Positions 25,981-38,302 of a DNA stretch of 64,000 nucleotides are shown piece after piece. The position numbers and the translations under genes are program-made. The notes beneath the pieces were generated by a model that was not told where the DNA came from, ran no database searches, and saw only the letters and a list, made by a program, of their open reading frames with translations. The stretch's first letter is position 1; every line of letters starts with the position of its first letter. The stretch is from Chelonoidis abingdonii. Lineage: Eukaryota > Chordata > Testudines > Testudinidae. The stretch is taken from assembly GCF_003597395.2 (NCBI RefSeq), contig NC_133773.1:59511325-59575324 (forward strand). Direction: 5' to 3'.

Positions 25981-27464
25981 GGATATGATGAATCTGCTGA
26001 AAAGTATTGCTGGGAACAACTGAGGTACAGATAAGAACACACTGATGACGCTGTATAGGACACTTAATAAGATGACTAGTTATAGATTATGGATATCACG
26101 CCTTCAGTTTGGCTTCTAAATCATCATTTAAAAAAATAGAGACAAATGAAACCCAGCTGCTGCAAATCACATGTAGTACAAGCATAACAACACCATTATG
26201 TATGATGCAGGTAGCTATCAGAGAAAAGCCTATACAATTTAAGGATGAAATTGTTAGATTTAACCTTTTGGGCTAAGGCTAATGGGTAAGGTTAATAGTA
26301 AAGATAAGAGTACTACACAAATATACGAGTATTGTTGAGAATTAAGTAGACAAGATGTAACTGAATGCCACAAACTCCCACATGCTAACAAGGTTAAAGA
26401 GGGGTAAATTACTTGAATGAAAAGGAAGATATTAAAATCTTTAGTAATGGGAAATCAAACTATAGCTGGGCGGTTGTTACACCAGTTGTGGATTGTGGAA
26501 TTATATAATAAAACAAAGGGAACAGCAGGGTCATCAAATATGATGAATAAAATTTATGAGTTTATATATGGCAATGCTGACCCCATTTACTATATCTATA
26601 TAAACAGATCTAAAGATGACAACATGGGTAGAGTGGGAACAGTCTTCTGGTATCCCTGAATTTAGAATTAAGAGATAAATAAAACTATCCAATTTTGTGA
26701 CTATTATCATGGCTGAATTGGTGGGCATACTGTTGGCACTGACCTGGGTAAGGGATGTATGCCCAACTACAGCTCCTATCCTATCTGACTTTTTATCTAG
26801 TATAATGAAGCTCAGAAAGGGAATATCAGAAAACAGGAATAAATTAAATATTGTTGTTAACTATGAAGATAGTACAATTAAGTATACATATTCTAATAGT
26901 GTGGGTTTCTGGCACATCAGGATACCTGGCTAAGAAACAGCAGATAAAGCAGCAAAAAGAATGCCTTCAAATGAGGAAGTTGATATAAAGATGCCTCTGA
27001 ATACCCATAACTTCAAAAGTTTGGTTAAGAGAGAATTTAAGAAGAAACATGGACCAAAAAGAGTAAAAAAGATGAAGGCTCTATGAAATATGTCCTAAAC
27101 TTGAAGATAACATACTACACAGCTAAGACAGAAGAAGTGAAATAGCTATATTTAGAGTACTAAGAGGTCACCAGAATTTGAATGATAATTTGTATCTATC
27201 AAAGACATACAAAGATGAGTTATGCGAAATGTAAAATTAAAGAAACAGATGAGAATCTGCTTTGGCAATGCAGAGACAATTATACAGAAAGAAAGATCAT
27301 TTATGTAGAATTGAGATGTCTCAAAAAGAACGTCTGAAAGGATTGGTGAAAATGCCAGGAAAGTGGAGTAGCATTAAAAAAACAACATTACTGTGCTTTT
27401 TAAAGATAATGCAAAAACTGTGGTAGGTAGTGGTCATAACCTCAAATGCTGAGCTTATGGCTGC

Positions 27465-28100
27465 TGTCAAGGTTCCTTTCCCACTCTGAACTTTAGGGTA
27501 CAGATGTGGGGACCTGCATGGACACTTCTAAGCTTAACTACCAGCTTAGATCTGGTATCGCTGCCACCATTCACAAGCACTCCCTTCCTTGGGTAGCCTT
27601 GAGAAACTTCCCCAATTCCCTGGTGAACACAGATCCAAACCCTTGGACTAAAAACAAGGAAAATCAATCAGGTTAAGAAAAACTTTTATTAAGAAAAGAA
27701 AGGGTAAAAGAAAACGCTCTGGGAGAGATTAACATACAAGCTACTCTCACAGACAACAGATTTAAACACAGAGGATGTTCCCCTGGGCAAAAACTTAAAT
27801 ACACACAAGATACCCAATTTTGATAATTCCCTTAATGGTACCCAAGACAATTACAAAAAGAAAATAAACATAAACCTATTTATCCCTTTCTAAAACTTAC
27901 TACTCTGATTAGAGGCTGGTTCCTTGATCTTTTTCACTCTGGCTGAAACTGAAACTGACTAAACAAAGGAAAACTTCCTTCCTTCGGAAACATCTTGTTC
28001 CCCTATTGGTTCCTCTGGTCAGGTATCAGCTAGGCTAGGTGAACTTCTTAACCTTTTACAGGTAAAAGAGGCATTAACTCTTAACTATCTGTTTATGACA
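27465..28100 (-). mobile_element. Solo LTR, TGTCATAAAC family, copy 2
   Basis: It runs TGTCAAGGTTCC...TTTATGACA, the reverse complement of the 7620-8436 family. A perfect 5-bp duplication, GCTGC, lies at 27460-27464 and 28101-28105. It is 636 bp, shorter than copies 1 and 3, with a single 'cttggactaaaaacaaggaa' unit where they have two and three. No internal coding region is attached. It lies near the 3' end of the I-group LINE and is therefore younger than that LINE. Confidence 0.92.
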
Positions 28101-28105
28101 GCTGC

Positions 28106-30523
28106 AGTGCCATAAAATGACAGGAAAAGAAAAAGAAAGGGGTCAGACATGATAGGAGGTGTAACTTAACTTGGGAACTCCTGAGTAAGGGTACAGCTGA
28201 AGTCTGGGCTGAAAGTAGCATCTACCACAGGCTTAGAGGACGGACTAGCCTTTACCTAGCACTAGGGAACCTTTCGCACCATCTTCTTGTGGATCATCTG
28301 CAAGTCTTTTGACCATGCCCTGGATTGGGAATGTCAGTAGTAGGAAGTGACTTGGGGAAGCAGCCCTGAAGCACTCCTAGATGTTTGACATTGCTGCCTT
28401 TCATAGGGTCCTGGGCTGGAGCCTGGTTGTGAGGCTAGCTACGAGCCCCACGTTTTACACTGGGGCACAAACCCCTTCTTTCCAAGAGGAAAGGGGGATA
28501 GTGACATTGTAAACCCCAAGGCAAGAGCGCGCAACCCACAGAGGACTGGATGTGGGCTGAAGACTCTTTTGAGCAGGACATTGGACTTTTATATTTGGAT
28601 GGATTCTGTTAATCCTTGAGAAGGGGGCGGCAGACTCAACTGGTGATGTGGCCAGAGGACCGAGTGCTGGACAATTTGGATGGTAGGGGTGCTGAGAGTC
28701 ATCAAACCAAACTGTAAACACTGCATTTAATGGAAACCACTTCAAGCCAGGAGTGCAGTAGCAGCCCCAGCACCCTCAGTTCCAGCATCTATGGGTTTGA
28801 TTTGAACGAAACTCCATTTTTTGGTGATTATACTATACTGTCATAAAAGTTCCCCTAGCTCTGGTCAGGTTATTTCAGGATGCTGTATTACACAATCAAT
28901 TAAATGTTTTTCTTTCCTAGTTATATTGTTAAAATACACGAGTAGTTTCTGCAAGAAGGAATCATCTGCCCATGATTACCTGGGCTCCTAACCAACTTCT
29001 GTGTTTGCAGGATACATGAAGTGAAACTTGTAGTTCTATGTTCAGTATGGATTCTTGATAGGATATGATGGTTCTAAGGAAACAACCCAACTCCACTTAC
29101 ATTCAAAACTTCCACTGATGTCAAGTGTGGTATATATAAGGGATATGTTGCATTTGGCATCTGATTGCTTTATAACTGTACTAATCTTCTTTGATTCAAA
29201 CAGAATGACAGCTAGTAATAGTTAAATAGAAAAACTTTTCTGTAATGTGGAATCATCTCCTGAAAGGCATCATTTGACAACTTGAGCCCTATTATATAAT
29301 CATGTTCAGAAATGCTGTTCATAATAACCTTCAATGGATTTCAAAAGTAGCATGATTCAAAGGTTCAGATACATCCATGACAATATTACACATTTAACCA
29401 AATCATGTTAAATAATAATTGCCAGGTCTGCTATATGTGAAATGTACAAATTAAACTCAATGTGTTTTATCTCTCGTTTAGATATTATTAAAAAACCTCA
29501 ACAGAAGAAATATCTAATAAGAAAATTATAGTGAGGCATATACAGAGAGTACAGATGTATCTAGAGCATGAAGTTATGTCCCCTTGTTGGGTAGCAGCAG
29601 TAAAAGGCTACAGTAGTATTTTTGGTTAAGGCAAACAGCTATTTGAAGAAGGTCCCAAAACATCATTAGGGAAAATCCTGCAGTCCTTCAAGTAGAACTC
29701 TCATCACCTATACAATATAGTAGTGGGTGTACTGGAAATACCAGAAACAGACCATTTGAAATGTTCTGATCCAGTCTACTTTAGAAGTTTAGAGCATGGT
29801 TGGATTTTTAATTTTCATTGTTGTGATTGATATGCACCCTACTGTAGAAGGGAAGTCTTCTCATTTCATAAGCTGTAGACTCTCAGTGCCAGATCTCAGT
29901 GACTGAATAGTAAATATGAACGTGAGTACAAATACTAATGGCCCAATCCTCCCCATCATGTCCGTGTATGTAGAGGAGTATTCATCCATAAAAACAGTAT
30001 GTTCACTAAAGCAGAATGATACAACCTTCTACTCGGTCCCAAGGAAACCCCTATATGGGACTCAGGCTTTACTGACCTGGAGCAAGCTGGAATCCTTCAG
30101 ATTCATCCCATCCCAAATCTGCACTGCTTCCCTCTCCTTGCTATTAAAAACACTTTGAGGCATTCAGATACCATAGAGAAGGAATAGGGCCTAGACTGAA
30201 TAGGTCAGTTCAAGAGGCAAAGCCCCTGAAGAAGCCCTAGAATAACACAGAGAGTTCAAAACCAACACCAATGCCACTTCATGCCTCTCATCTTCAGATT
30301 TCACAATTTAAGTCGGGTAGGATATAGTTGGTGCATAGGCTAAAAGGCCTCCAATAAAAATAAAGATCGTGCAGGAAGTAGTAGTCTTGGAATAGAACCA
30401 AAGTCCCAGCACAGAGAAATTAGAGACATAGGGTAAAATTTTCAGAAGTGCCTAGGAGCAGGATTTTCAGAAGTGCTTAGATACTTAACTCCTATTGATT
30501 TTAAAGGAAAGACAAATTGTTAT
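28106..30523. other. Unassigned DNA, with a GC-richer repeat-like block
   Basis: Positions about 28106-28680 are GC-richer than the surroundings and probably part of an interspersed repeat, possibly the 3' UTR of the I-group LINE; I cannot prove either. Positions 28685-28798 run from 'taggggtgctgagag' to 'ccccagcaccct', short inverted ends that recall a common turtle repeat. From 28800 to 30523 I see nothing recognisable. A CR1-unrelated 80-codon frame at 29916 has no motif. Confidence 0.35.
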
Positions 30524-30969
30524 TGTGATGCTGGTAAACCAACTGCCAACTCTGGCCAGGCAGTTGGCATAAGCTAAGAACTGACAAACTCACAGCTGGA
30601 AACCAAACCAATTCCCCTGTATGTTAGTTTTGTTCAAAATAGGTGTTAGTCTTATAAGAATGTATTTACTGTTTAGACTCTATGAAATGCTTGTAAATTG
30701 CTGCATGCATTAATCTCACTTGTAATGTCTATATGCTATGCTATTAGGAAATATGTATATACATTTTGCTTTATTACTTTGAAAAAGTTTGCACAGAATT
30801 TGTGAATCCAGGCATGGAAATCCCCCTCTCCTTCCCAGCCATTACCATTTGTTACTCGCTTGGTGAAATCTAATTATAGAACATACCAATTTGGGATCTC
30901 TGCCCTGTTTTTGGCAGTCTGCCCTGAGGTAGGCACACAGAGTCATGAGCCACGCCAGCCAGTGTGACA
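30524..30969 (+). mobile_element. Solo LTR, ERVL-style
   Basis: It starts TGTGATGCTGG and ends CCAGTGTGACA, flanked by a perfect 5-bp duplication, GTTAT at 30519-30523 and 30970-30974. The 446-bp body is AT-rich in the middle and GC-richer at the end, a normal LTR profile. The 5-bp duplication and the overall look suit an ERVL-type LTR, which is inference. No internal retroviral sequence is present. Strand is assigned from the TGTGAT end and is uncertain. Confidence 0.85.
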
Positions 30970-31630
30970 GTTATGTAATCAACTTTGCATATTTTTCATG
31001 TTTTTGTTATTGTTTTTCTTAAATGTTAAAGAAATACCAGTATAAACATACTTGGAAAAACTACCATGCTAGCTAGTTAAATTAGACAAGCTCAATGTAA
31101 GCAATATATAGTAATATAATAATAAAAAGAAAGTATGTTTCAAAGAACAAGAAAATAGAGCTTAAGGAATTTACAGTTTCCTAAAATGTTTTAAAATTTA
31201 TTTTAGCAGTTGTTTTCATATTCAAAGGACTGCAAGAATGAATCACAGATATGACATTATTGAGTTTCTTGACTGCAAGCATGAAGCTGTTCTTCTGGTT
31301 CATTAGTCAAGAAAGAATTGCCCCAGAAAAAAAAATCCTAGTCTTGCATCTGTTAAAATTATAAATAAGTATTATCACAAGGGCACCAAGACAGTGTGTC
31401 CAAGTAATGTATTAAAACCACATATTTTCATTTTAAACCTTCAGCTGTCTTGCTTGGATCTACCTTTTTTTAATATCTTTCTCTATGGCCCCAATATTAC
31501 AATCTCATCTGGGTGGATGGACCTTTGTGCTTACCTGGATCAGATTTATGTAATTCCCAACAGAGTTTCATCAGAAAATATCAGTTTGTCAAGCATTAAA
31601 TTACTTGTAGAGGAACAGGAAGCATGAGGT

Positions 31631-32058
31631 GGTATCTACACAGTATTTTGGAGTGAGCAGCCCAGCCCCATCCCTAGGCTTCAGTGTCCAAACTCCAGCC
31701 TGAGCCTCAATTTCAAAGTCTTATCTATACAGCTATTTTTAGAGCACTAATACAAGCCCTCTAACAGCACAGGCTCCAGGCACCAGCGCAGCAAGCAGGT
31801 GTTTGAGGCAGCCTACGGAGAGGGGCAGCATGTCCGGCTCTTCAGCGGCAGGTCCCTCAGTCTCTCTCGAAGGAAAGGACCTGCTGCCAAATTTCCGTTG
31901 AAGAATAATGAAGCAGATGTGGTAGAGGTGCCGTCGATTGCAGCTTTCCCCCACCCGCCGCCACTTGGGGCAGCAAAAATGCTGGAGTCGGCCCTGGCTC
32001 CTAACCCAAGTCTGTCAGCCTAAACTGGGAGGCTTGCTCTAAAATGCTGTGTAGACAC
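31631..32058. repeat. Palindromic MITE interrupted by a hAT MITE
   Basis: The left end 'ggtatctacacagtattttg' plus 'gagtgagc' is mirrored by the right end 'gcttgctctaaaatgctgtg' plus 'tagacac'. It belongs with the elements at 13640 and 62721 (shared 'ctatttttag', 'tctacac' and 'aagtctgtc' words). Its centre is split by the element at 31765-31996. Confidence 0.7.
31765..31996. mobile_element. hAT MITE nested in a palindromic MITE
   Basis: It begins with a degenerate CAGCACAGGCTCCAGG end and finishes with CTGGAGTCGGCCCTG, matching the CAGGGGCGGCTCCAG type of hAT inverted end also present at 10446. Flanking 8-mers CCCTCTAA and GCTCCTAA agree at five of eight positions. The 232-bp body is GC-rich. 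Open frames across it are incidental. Confidence 0.65.
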
Positions 32059-34084
32059 AGCCCGGGCTCCACCAGGGTTTGCAGGGCTTCCAGGATACCT
32101 GCTGAGGAGCCAGAAGTCTGGCAGCCTTGGAAGCTCTGGGAGACCCAGGCAAGCTGTGACTCTCAAAGTTGAGGCTCTCAGCTCTGCCGTTTTGGTGTTC
32201 TGAAGTTTCCTAAATGAAATTTGTCAGAATCTCCAGTTCACAAGAAATGTCTACAAAATTTAGACTCAGTCTGAATCATCAAAACCATATTTTGAAATTT
32301 CTAAATTTCCCATGCACAGGAAATTCCCAGTTTGAGGCAGCTCTATTCCCAACAGAATCTGCAAACTATATATCTCTGTTGTGGGAATCCCACAGTTGAA
32401 CTATTCAGTATTGTATGTATAGTATAGGGACCACATACATAATAGAGTGTAATGATTCCTCTGAGACAATTATGTTCTGCTGTGCATGCTGAACTCCAAA
32501 CTTTAATTGCACCCACTACAGTCAGGCCTGAATATATTTTTTAATTTGCACATTTTTTTTTTTTTACAGATTTCTTTAATTAGATTGAGTAAATAATATT
32601 TGTAAAATGACTTAATACATATTTAAATAAAACAATCTAGCTTGATTAATGCCAAATCTATGTTTTTCTTTTAAATGTACAGTTTTTAATACAGGAAAAA
32701 AGGCAATACATGAACTTAAAAATGTACTGAGAACATTAGAAGGCTGACAAACTGATCCAGAACAAGATTTTCAGAGTGTTTAAGTGATTTGGGAGATAAA
32801 ATCTCATTTACAAAAGGGACTTAGGCACTTATAAATACCTTTAAAATGTGTCCCTGTGCTTAAAGATTCAGATGGGCACCTAATGAGATTTTCAAAAGTG
32901 TCTGCTCACTTAACGCACATTGATTTCAGTGTGACTTAGGCACCTAGGGCTAGATCTGCATAAATGTATCATTTGAACCCGGTTTAGAACTGAGTGAAAT
33001 TTTTCAGTAAATAGCAAATTCACTAGTTACAGTAACACATTTTGGGGGTCACTGAAATCGTTTGTGAATTCCAATCAAATTGGCTAATAGTTATGGCCGA
33101 AAAAAAAATTCAGAAATGTCAATTTAGTATGGGAATCAAAACCTTTTGTTCAATCCAGAAAAACATGTTTTGGTGGTTTTTTTTGTTTTTTCAGTTTGGC
33201 TAATTAAAAATCAATTATTTGCTCAGCTCTACTCAGGTCTCCCACATCCTAGGATGACCCTTAGGAGTCAATGTCCCATTAATTTTCAGTGAGATTTAGG
33301 CTACTACAGGCTGACAAATTTTTGAAAATGGGACTTAGCACTTTTGAAAAATTTACCTGCAGTCCTTAACCTACTCCTCTGTGCACAGGAAATATAGTAC
33401 AATGCTAACCTACCCATTGTTTTGAGACTTTTCATGTAAATCCTGTGTGTATTCTATATTTTCTGCTGCATTCATTTTAACATTTCTTATGAATTACTTA
33501 TTCAGCATAAATCTCAAATAGCATGTATTGTTCAAGATCTGTGACAAAAACATGTCATTTGCAAGTATTTTGAATGAATGGGACACAGTAAATAGACTTA
33601 ATTAATGGGACATTTTGATTAATTTTTATGTATTAGATTGTTCAGCAGATGAATTTCACTCTATAGACCATTTATTGAAGACAGATATTTTTAGATTAAA
33701 AACTACCTTTCCAGACTTCTGGATGCTTTCCAAACAATTTTTCTTTTTTAGGCACAAGTCTCTGCATGTAACAGCAGGAATACAAATTATGTCCAGAGCA
33801 TTTAAAGAGCTGGCAAAGGTATTTTCTGTTCTCCTATAAAGTTATCAAACATTTAAAACAAAACACTAAATTCCTAAAAACAAGTGCTGAATTCCAAGCA
33901 GATTCATTATAGTAGCACCAGTCGCATTGTTTTAAGATCTCTTGGGGGCTTCATTATAAACCCTTTAAATAACTCAAGTTTACACATTCGTCAGGGCTGA
34001 AATTTGGCATTCAAGTTCTCAATCCATGATATTGGGAAGTAGGGAGGGGGGAAAGGTAGTTTGGTTTGTTTTTTCCAACACTTC
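32059..34084. other. Unannotated DNA with decayed palindromic repeats
   Basis: Positions about 32765-32955 have the recurring 'gattttca' and 'acttaggcac' words of a foldback MITE. Positions about 33000-33235 are an AT-rich palindromic repeat like that at 16900-17265. One spliced-looking frame (33752-33818) is listed separately. Confidence 0.35.
33752..33818 (+). CDS. Possible exon, unknown protein (weak)
   Basis: A strong pyrimidine tract and AG ('caatttttcttttttag') precede a 67-bp segment that ends 'ggcaaag' before GTATTTTC, a good donor. The frame that is open across it reads 'HKSLHVTAGIQIMSRAFKEL' and then AK; it starts in phase 2 and ends in phase 0. I recognise no family. No partner exon is visible on this strand, so it may be chance. 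Confidence 0.22.
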
Positions 34085-35065
34085 CTTATTCACTTTCCTC
34101 CACACCATTCATGATTTTGTAGACTTAGACCCCTCCTTACTCATCTCTTTTCTAAGATGAACAGTCTTCATCTTTTTAAACTCTCCTCATGCAGAAGCTG
34201 TTCCATACCCCTAATCATTTTGTTGTCCATCTCTGTACCTTTTCCATGTCTAATATATCTTTTTTGAGATGGAGTGACTAAAACTTTGTATAGTATTCTA
34301 TGGATTTACAGAGTGTCATTTTCATATTTTCTGTTTTATGATCTCTCTCTTTCTCTCTCCTAATATGCTCTTGGCTTTTTCTTTTCTTTTCTTTTCTTTT
34401 TTTTTGACTGTGGCTGCACAGTGAGTGGACATTTTCAGAGAACTATCCACATTGACTCCAAGATCTCTTTCTTGAGTGGTAACAGCTAATTTAGAACCTA
34501 ACATTTTGTATGTATAATTGGGATTATTTTTCTCAATGTGCATTACTTTGCACTTAGCACTGAATTTCATTTGCCATTTTGTTGCCCTATCACCCAGTTT
34601 AGTGAGATCCCTTTGTAACTCTTCACAGTCAGCTTTGGATACACTATCTTTCATAATTTTGTATCATCTGCAAACTTTGCCACCTCACTGTTTACTCCCT
34701 TTTTCAGATCGTTTAGGAATATGTTGAAAAGCCCTGGTCCTTGGACAGATCATTGGAGGACTCCCTATTTACCTCTCTCCACAGTGAAAACTGATAATTT
34801 ATTCCTTCCCTTTGTTTCTTATCTTTTAACCAGTTACTGATCCATGAAAGGACCTTCCTCTTATCCCATGACTGCTTAATTTGCTTAAGAGCCTTTGGTG
34901 TGGGACCTTATCAAAGGCTTTCTGAAAGTCCAAGTATGCTATGTTGACTGGATCACCCTTGTCCAAATGCTTGTTGATTCCCACAAAGAATTCTAATACT
35001 TAAGTGAAGCATGATTATCCTTTGCACAAGTTGCGTTGACTCTTCCCCAACATATTGTGTTTAAT
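34085..35065 (-). mobile_element. CR1 LINE fragment with an internal microsatellite
   Basis: The minus-strand frame 34322-34654 carries 'LQRDLTKLGDRATKWQMKFS', 'CKVMHIEKNNPNYTYKM' and 'QERDLGVNVDSSLKMS', all standard blocks of the CR1 C-terminus. Sequence on both sides matches CR1 on the same strand, for example 'gaagctgttccatacccct' near 34195 (3' side) and 'ctttctgaaagtccaagtat' near 34918 (5' side). Inside the frame a (CTTTT)n run at about 34377-34408 expands the usual VKK stretch into a Lys/Glu-rich tract. The copy is dead. Confidence 0.88.
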
Positions 35066-35269
35066 CTGTGTCAGATAATTTTGTTCTTTATGTGGTCTTT
35101 TGCATAATTAGAATTTACTAATGGAAAAACTAGTAGAAAGCTTTCATGATCTAGTATTTATGGTTCATTGGAATTCTGTTAATCAAAACAAGGAACAGAG
35201 GTCTAATCCAAATAGCCAGAACTGTGCAACACAACTCAGATGTCAAATTTTGAATTTCAGATACTAAGG

Positions 35270-35425
35270 AATTCAAAAATCATTGTCAACCCAGTATTTC
35301 AGCTAGAGGCTGTGGGTCTATTAAAGTAGTGGGAGGAGGGTGAGGTTCTGAGGCCTGCAATGTGAAGGAGGTCAGACTAGAAGATCAGGATTGTCTCTTC
35401 TGGCCTTAAAATCTGTGTGTCAAAA
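35270..35425 (+). mobile_element. CR1 3' UTR fragment
   Basis: The words 'gctagaggctgtgggtctat', 'gtgggaggagggtgaggttc', 'ggcctgcaatgtgaaggagg' and 'tcagactagaagatca' match the end of the sauropsid CR1 3' UTR. Orientation is opposite to the CR1 at 34085-35065, so it is a separate insertion. Confidence 0.8.
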
Positions 35426-36058
35426 TTCAAGAAAATTATAAACTTCTCAATAATATCCTGCAAACAGAAGTAGAGGTGAAATCTGCCAAAAAAAATTATT
35501 TGTTAAATTCTATGTATTCATAATACAGCTTAGTGATCATAATTTCATATTTTTTTCCTGAACTGAGGTAAAAGAAAACAGTTAATTCAACGACTCTAGA
35601 AAATCACAAATATTGTGGAATCACATTGGGAGAGAGGTGGTGTCTCAACCAGCCAGGAACTGAAATATTTAGGACTTTTTAGATTAAAACCAAAACCTCA
35701 AACTTTGCCTAGAACTCTGTTGGCAGCCAGTTCAGATCACAGAGCAAAGATATGAAGCGCTTTCTGCATGAAATACCACTTCATAAATGAACTATGATCT
35801 GCAACATTAACGAAACCACTGCAATACAGCCAGCAAATGACTTCCATCTAATACTAAGTGTAAGGGCAAAGAAGATATCGTCTCACTAAGTGCCTCTTTT
35901 CCATGCTGCAGATTGAATTTAAATCAATGTTTTCTCAGATTTGCCAGTCATCTGCCTACATTTGCCTGCTTTTTACCTTGTGTTCTTGAATGTAAGAGTC
36001 GATGCACAAGAGGTTGAGACTTCCTTCCTGTTTCTACACCAATTTATGTCCATTACAG

Positions 36059-36627
36059 CTGGCTGGGAATTTTTCAACAAAATGTTTATTGATTAGAAAA
36101 TTCCAATTAGCGGATCTAAACTTTTCTCAGAAACATATCCGGGTCCATGAAAATGTCACTGAGAAGGTTTCTGAGGTCCAGGATGGAACCTGTGATGAAA
36201 ATTAGAACATGCAAGACCTACCCTGGAACAGACTGCTTGTTAGGACACTCATTAGGCATTTGGAAGACCCCGGTTGGGACACCCAAGTTTCTCCATCTTT
36301 TCTGTTGGACTTGTTCTATTTCATATAAATAATTAAATACCTATTAGGCTAGAGACAGACTGACTCTATAGCCAGCCTGCTGGTTAAAATACTCACCTGG
36401 AATGTGTGAGAGAGAGAGAGGTTCAAGTCCCTGCTCTGAGTCAGTCAGAGCAGACACTTGAACTTGGATCTCCTACAACCCAAGTGAGTGCCCTAGGCCT
36501 GTAGCTATCCTGACAAGGGTCTTGGGTGTTTTTGTGAAAAATTTCAGAAAGACTTCCAGAATGGAAACAAATTTTGAAACCTGGATATTTTCAATTCTGC
36601 AACATAGAATTTTTGTTTTCTAGCCAG
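36059..36627. repeat. Long palindromic MITE-like element
   Basis: The ends CTGGCTGGGAATTTTTCAAC and ...TTTTTGTTTTCTAGCCAG are inverted repeats. An inner palindrome at about 36418-36470 faces 'ggttcaagtccctgctctga' with 'tcagagcagacacttgaac'. The inner arms resemble a tRNA-derived promoter (GGTTCAAGTCC), so a SINE-like piece may be captured. A (GA)n run lies at about 36407-36420. Confidence 0.5.
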
Positions 36628-38302
36628 TCCTAGTGTCCATGTATAGACTCTTTCTACGCTTGCACTGAAAGACATCCACCTTCCTGCATACCATTCAAGA
36701 ACTTACAAGATCAAGGGATAGTATAGATTTGGAACTTTCATCTGATTCTGATCTTTAGATTTTGACATGTTTTATAGGGAAAACCTTAAATCCGCAAGGC
36801 AATGGCTAGCAGTGCTGCTGACCTACTTACATATCAGTTGACGCAAGAAAAAAGATACAGTAGATATTGCTGGTTTGTCCAACAAAGCACATATTATTAA
36901 TCACAGCTGGGATCTGACACTGGATAAAATCAAGAGAGCAGTACATTTATTCTCATATGAACTGCATTGAAAATTGACCCTGGTGTGATATAAATAAAAA
37001 AATGGAATGTTGTGGAAATTCTACTAGTTTATGTGTTTTGTTTTATTTGAATCTTGAAGTATCTTTTAAGTGATCAAAAGTGTCTTTGAGTCACAACAGT
37101 CAACGATGGTAGAGACCACATACTGCTCTAATTCTGCTCTTCACATTTTGAAGAGATTAGGGGGCTGGTTGAAAGACATCATTAGAAGCTTTTATTCCAA
37201 ACTGACACCATGTAAAGAGTTTTCCTTGTTAGCTGTATAATATCTGCTGCTTTTATTTTTGAAGCTCCACCATGTAAATTAAATCATGCTGTTAAACAGC
37301 TCAGTAATCAAGATAATAATATCAATGCGAAAATAAAGAGGTAATCTATACTACATACATACATTCAAACAACATCTGAAATATCCCCCTCTTCCCTAGT
37401 TCTTATTCAGAATGGTCAGAGCTGTTCCCTCATTTTATAAGTGTTTTAACCCTCCCATTTTGTCCTCTTTGTTGTTGAACCCCTTCCATTTATTCTTTTC
37501 CTTTGGAATTTTGTGAATGTGTTTTTAATGAGTTCCATTATGTTTGTAGTATACTACTGCACAATAGTACACTTCCCCAAGTTAGTGACAGAGGTATGCA
37601 TAGAACCATTGTTAGAATACCATTACAATATTAAAGGGAAGATTAAGGTGATTTCCCACTTTCTGATGGAGTCATCCCCCTCCCTACTTCACTGAATTCT
37701 GGATACTAAATCATACTTGAAATCCTTAAATCATCCCCCATGCAATAATTACTGATGTGCAAAGTGTTTATCTTTGGAATGTACCAAGGGCCTGATCCAA
37801 ATTCTCACTGAAGTCAATGGAAAGACTTTGGATCAGAACACAAATGTTTGTTTTGTAAATTAATTTTCCAGGAAAGGCTTTACCCCCATAAGATCTTCCT
37901 CAACTCTGCCCTCCACATTCATGTATGCTAAACACTGTGCTATGCTATCAATGCATTTTATATTTTTCAAGGGAAAAACATGTATTTCCAGCAAGTACAA
38001 TGACTCTTAAGATTGCTTGCTATGAGATGTTGCCTGCTTGCTTGGTTATTAAATTGAGAAAATGGCTTTGTTCCAATGGAAAAAATAATTACATAGGTTT
38101 CCCAGTCAAAAACCACATTTCTCTTCAAGCGGATACACCACTGGTACAAGGATTTTGTCACAAGGAAAGGAAAATTTTAATGGGAACTGCTTATTAAGTG
38201 ATTGGCAGAATATCATATGCTTAATAAATATAATTATTACTTATTATTACATCCCATCTAAATACAAACCAAGGCCAATTGCTGACACAGCAAAAACAAG
38301 TT
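36628..38302. other. Unannotated spacer
   Basis: No gene found. A short palindromic repeat at about 37788-37840 runs 'gggcctgatccaaatt' to 'actttggatcag'. The remainder is AT-rich DNA without features that I can name. Confidence 0.35.

Larger units (their letters stand above)
22742..27464 (+). mobile_element. I-group-like LINE with RNase H domain, multiply interrupted
   Basis: The surviving pieces lie in order on one strand. 22742-22862 encodes 'EDGMRSDHFPI', the conserved SDHFPI end of an APE endonuclease. 23696-24065 encodes the linker, with 'GAVAAASLAIEY' and 'DLMNYKRCKAMA'. From 25583 comes 'GITLFVDDCAIW' with the catalytic FVDD box, then 'WGFKFS' and 'FLGVMLNNNLT', which are late reverse transcriptase motifs. 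At 26600-26950 an RNase H domain follows: 'YINRSKDDNMGRVG' in place of YTDGS, 'AELVGILLALTW', 'ILSDFLSS' and 'ETADKAAK'. About 27150-27230 gives 'RGHQNLNDNLY' then 'ELCEM', a relic of the GHT.LN and Cys-rich tail. RNase H after reverse transcriptase marks the I/Jockey/Ingi group, not CR1. Stops and shifts show it is dead; about 750 bp of reverse transcriptase is missing. Confidence 0.8.
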
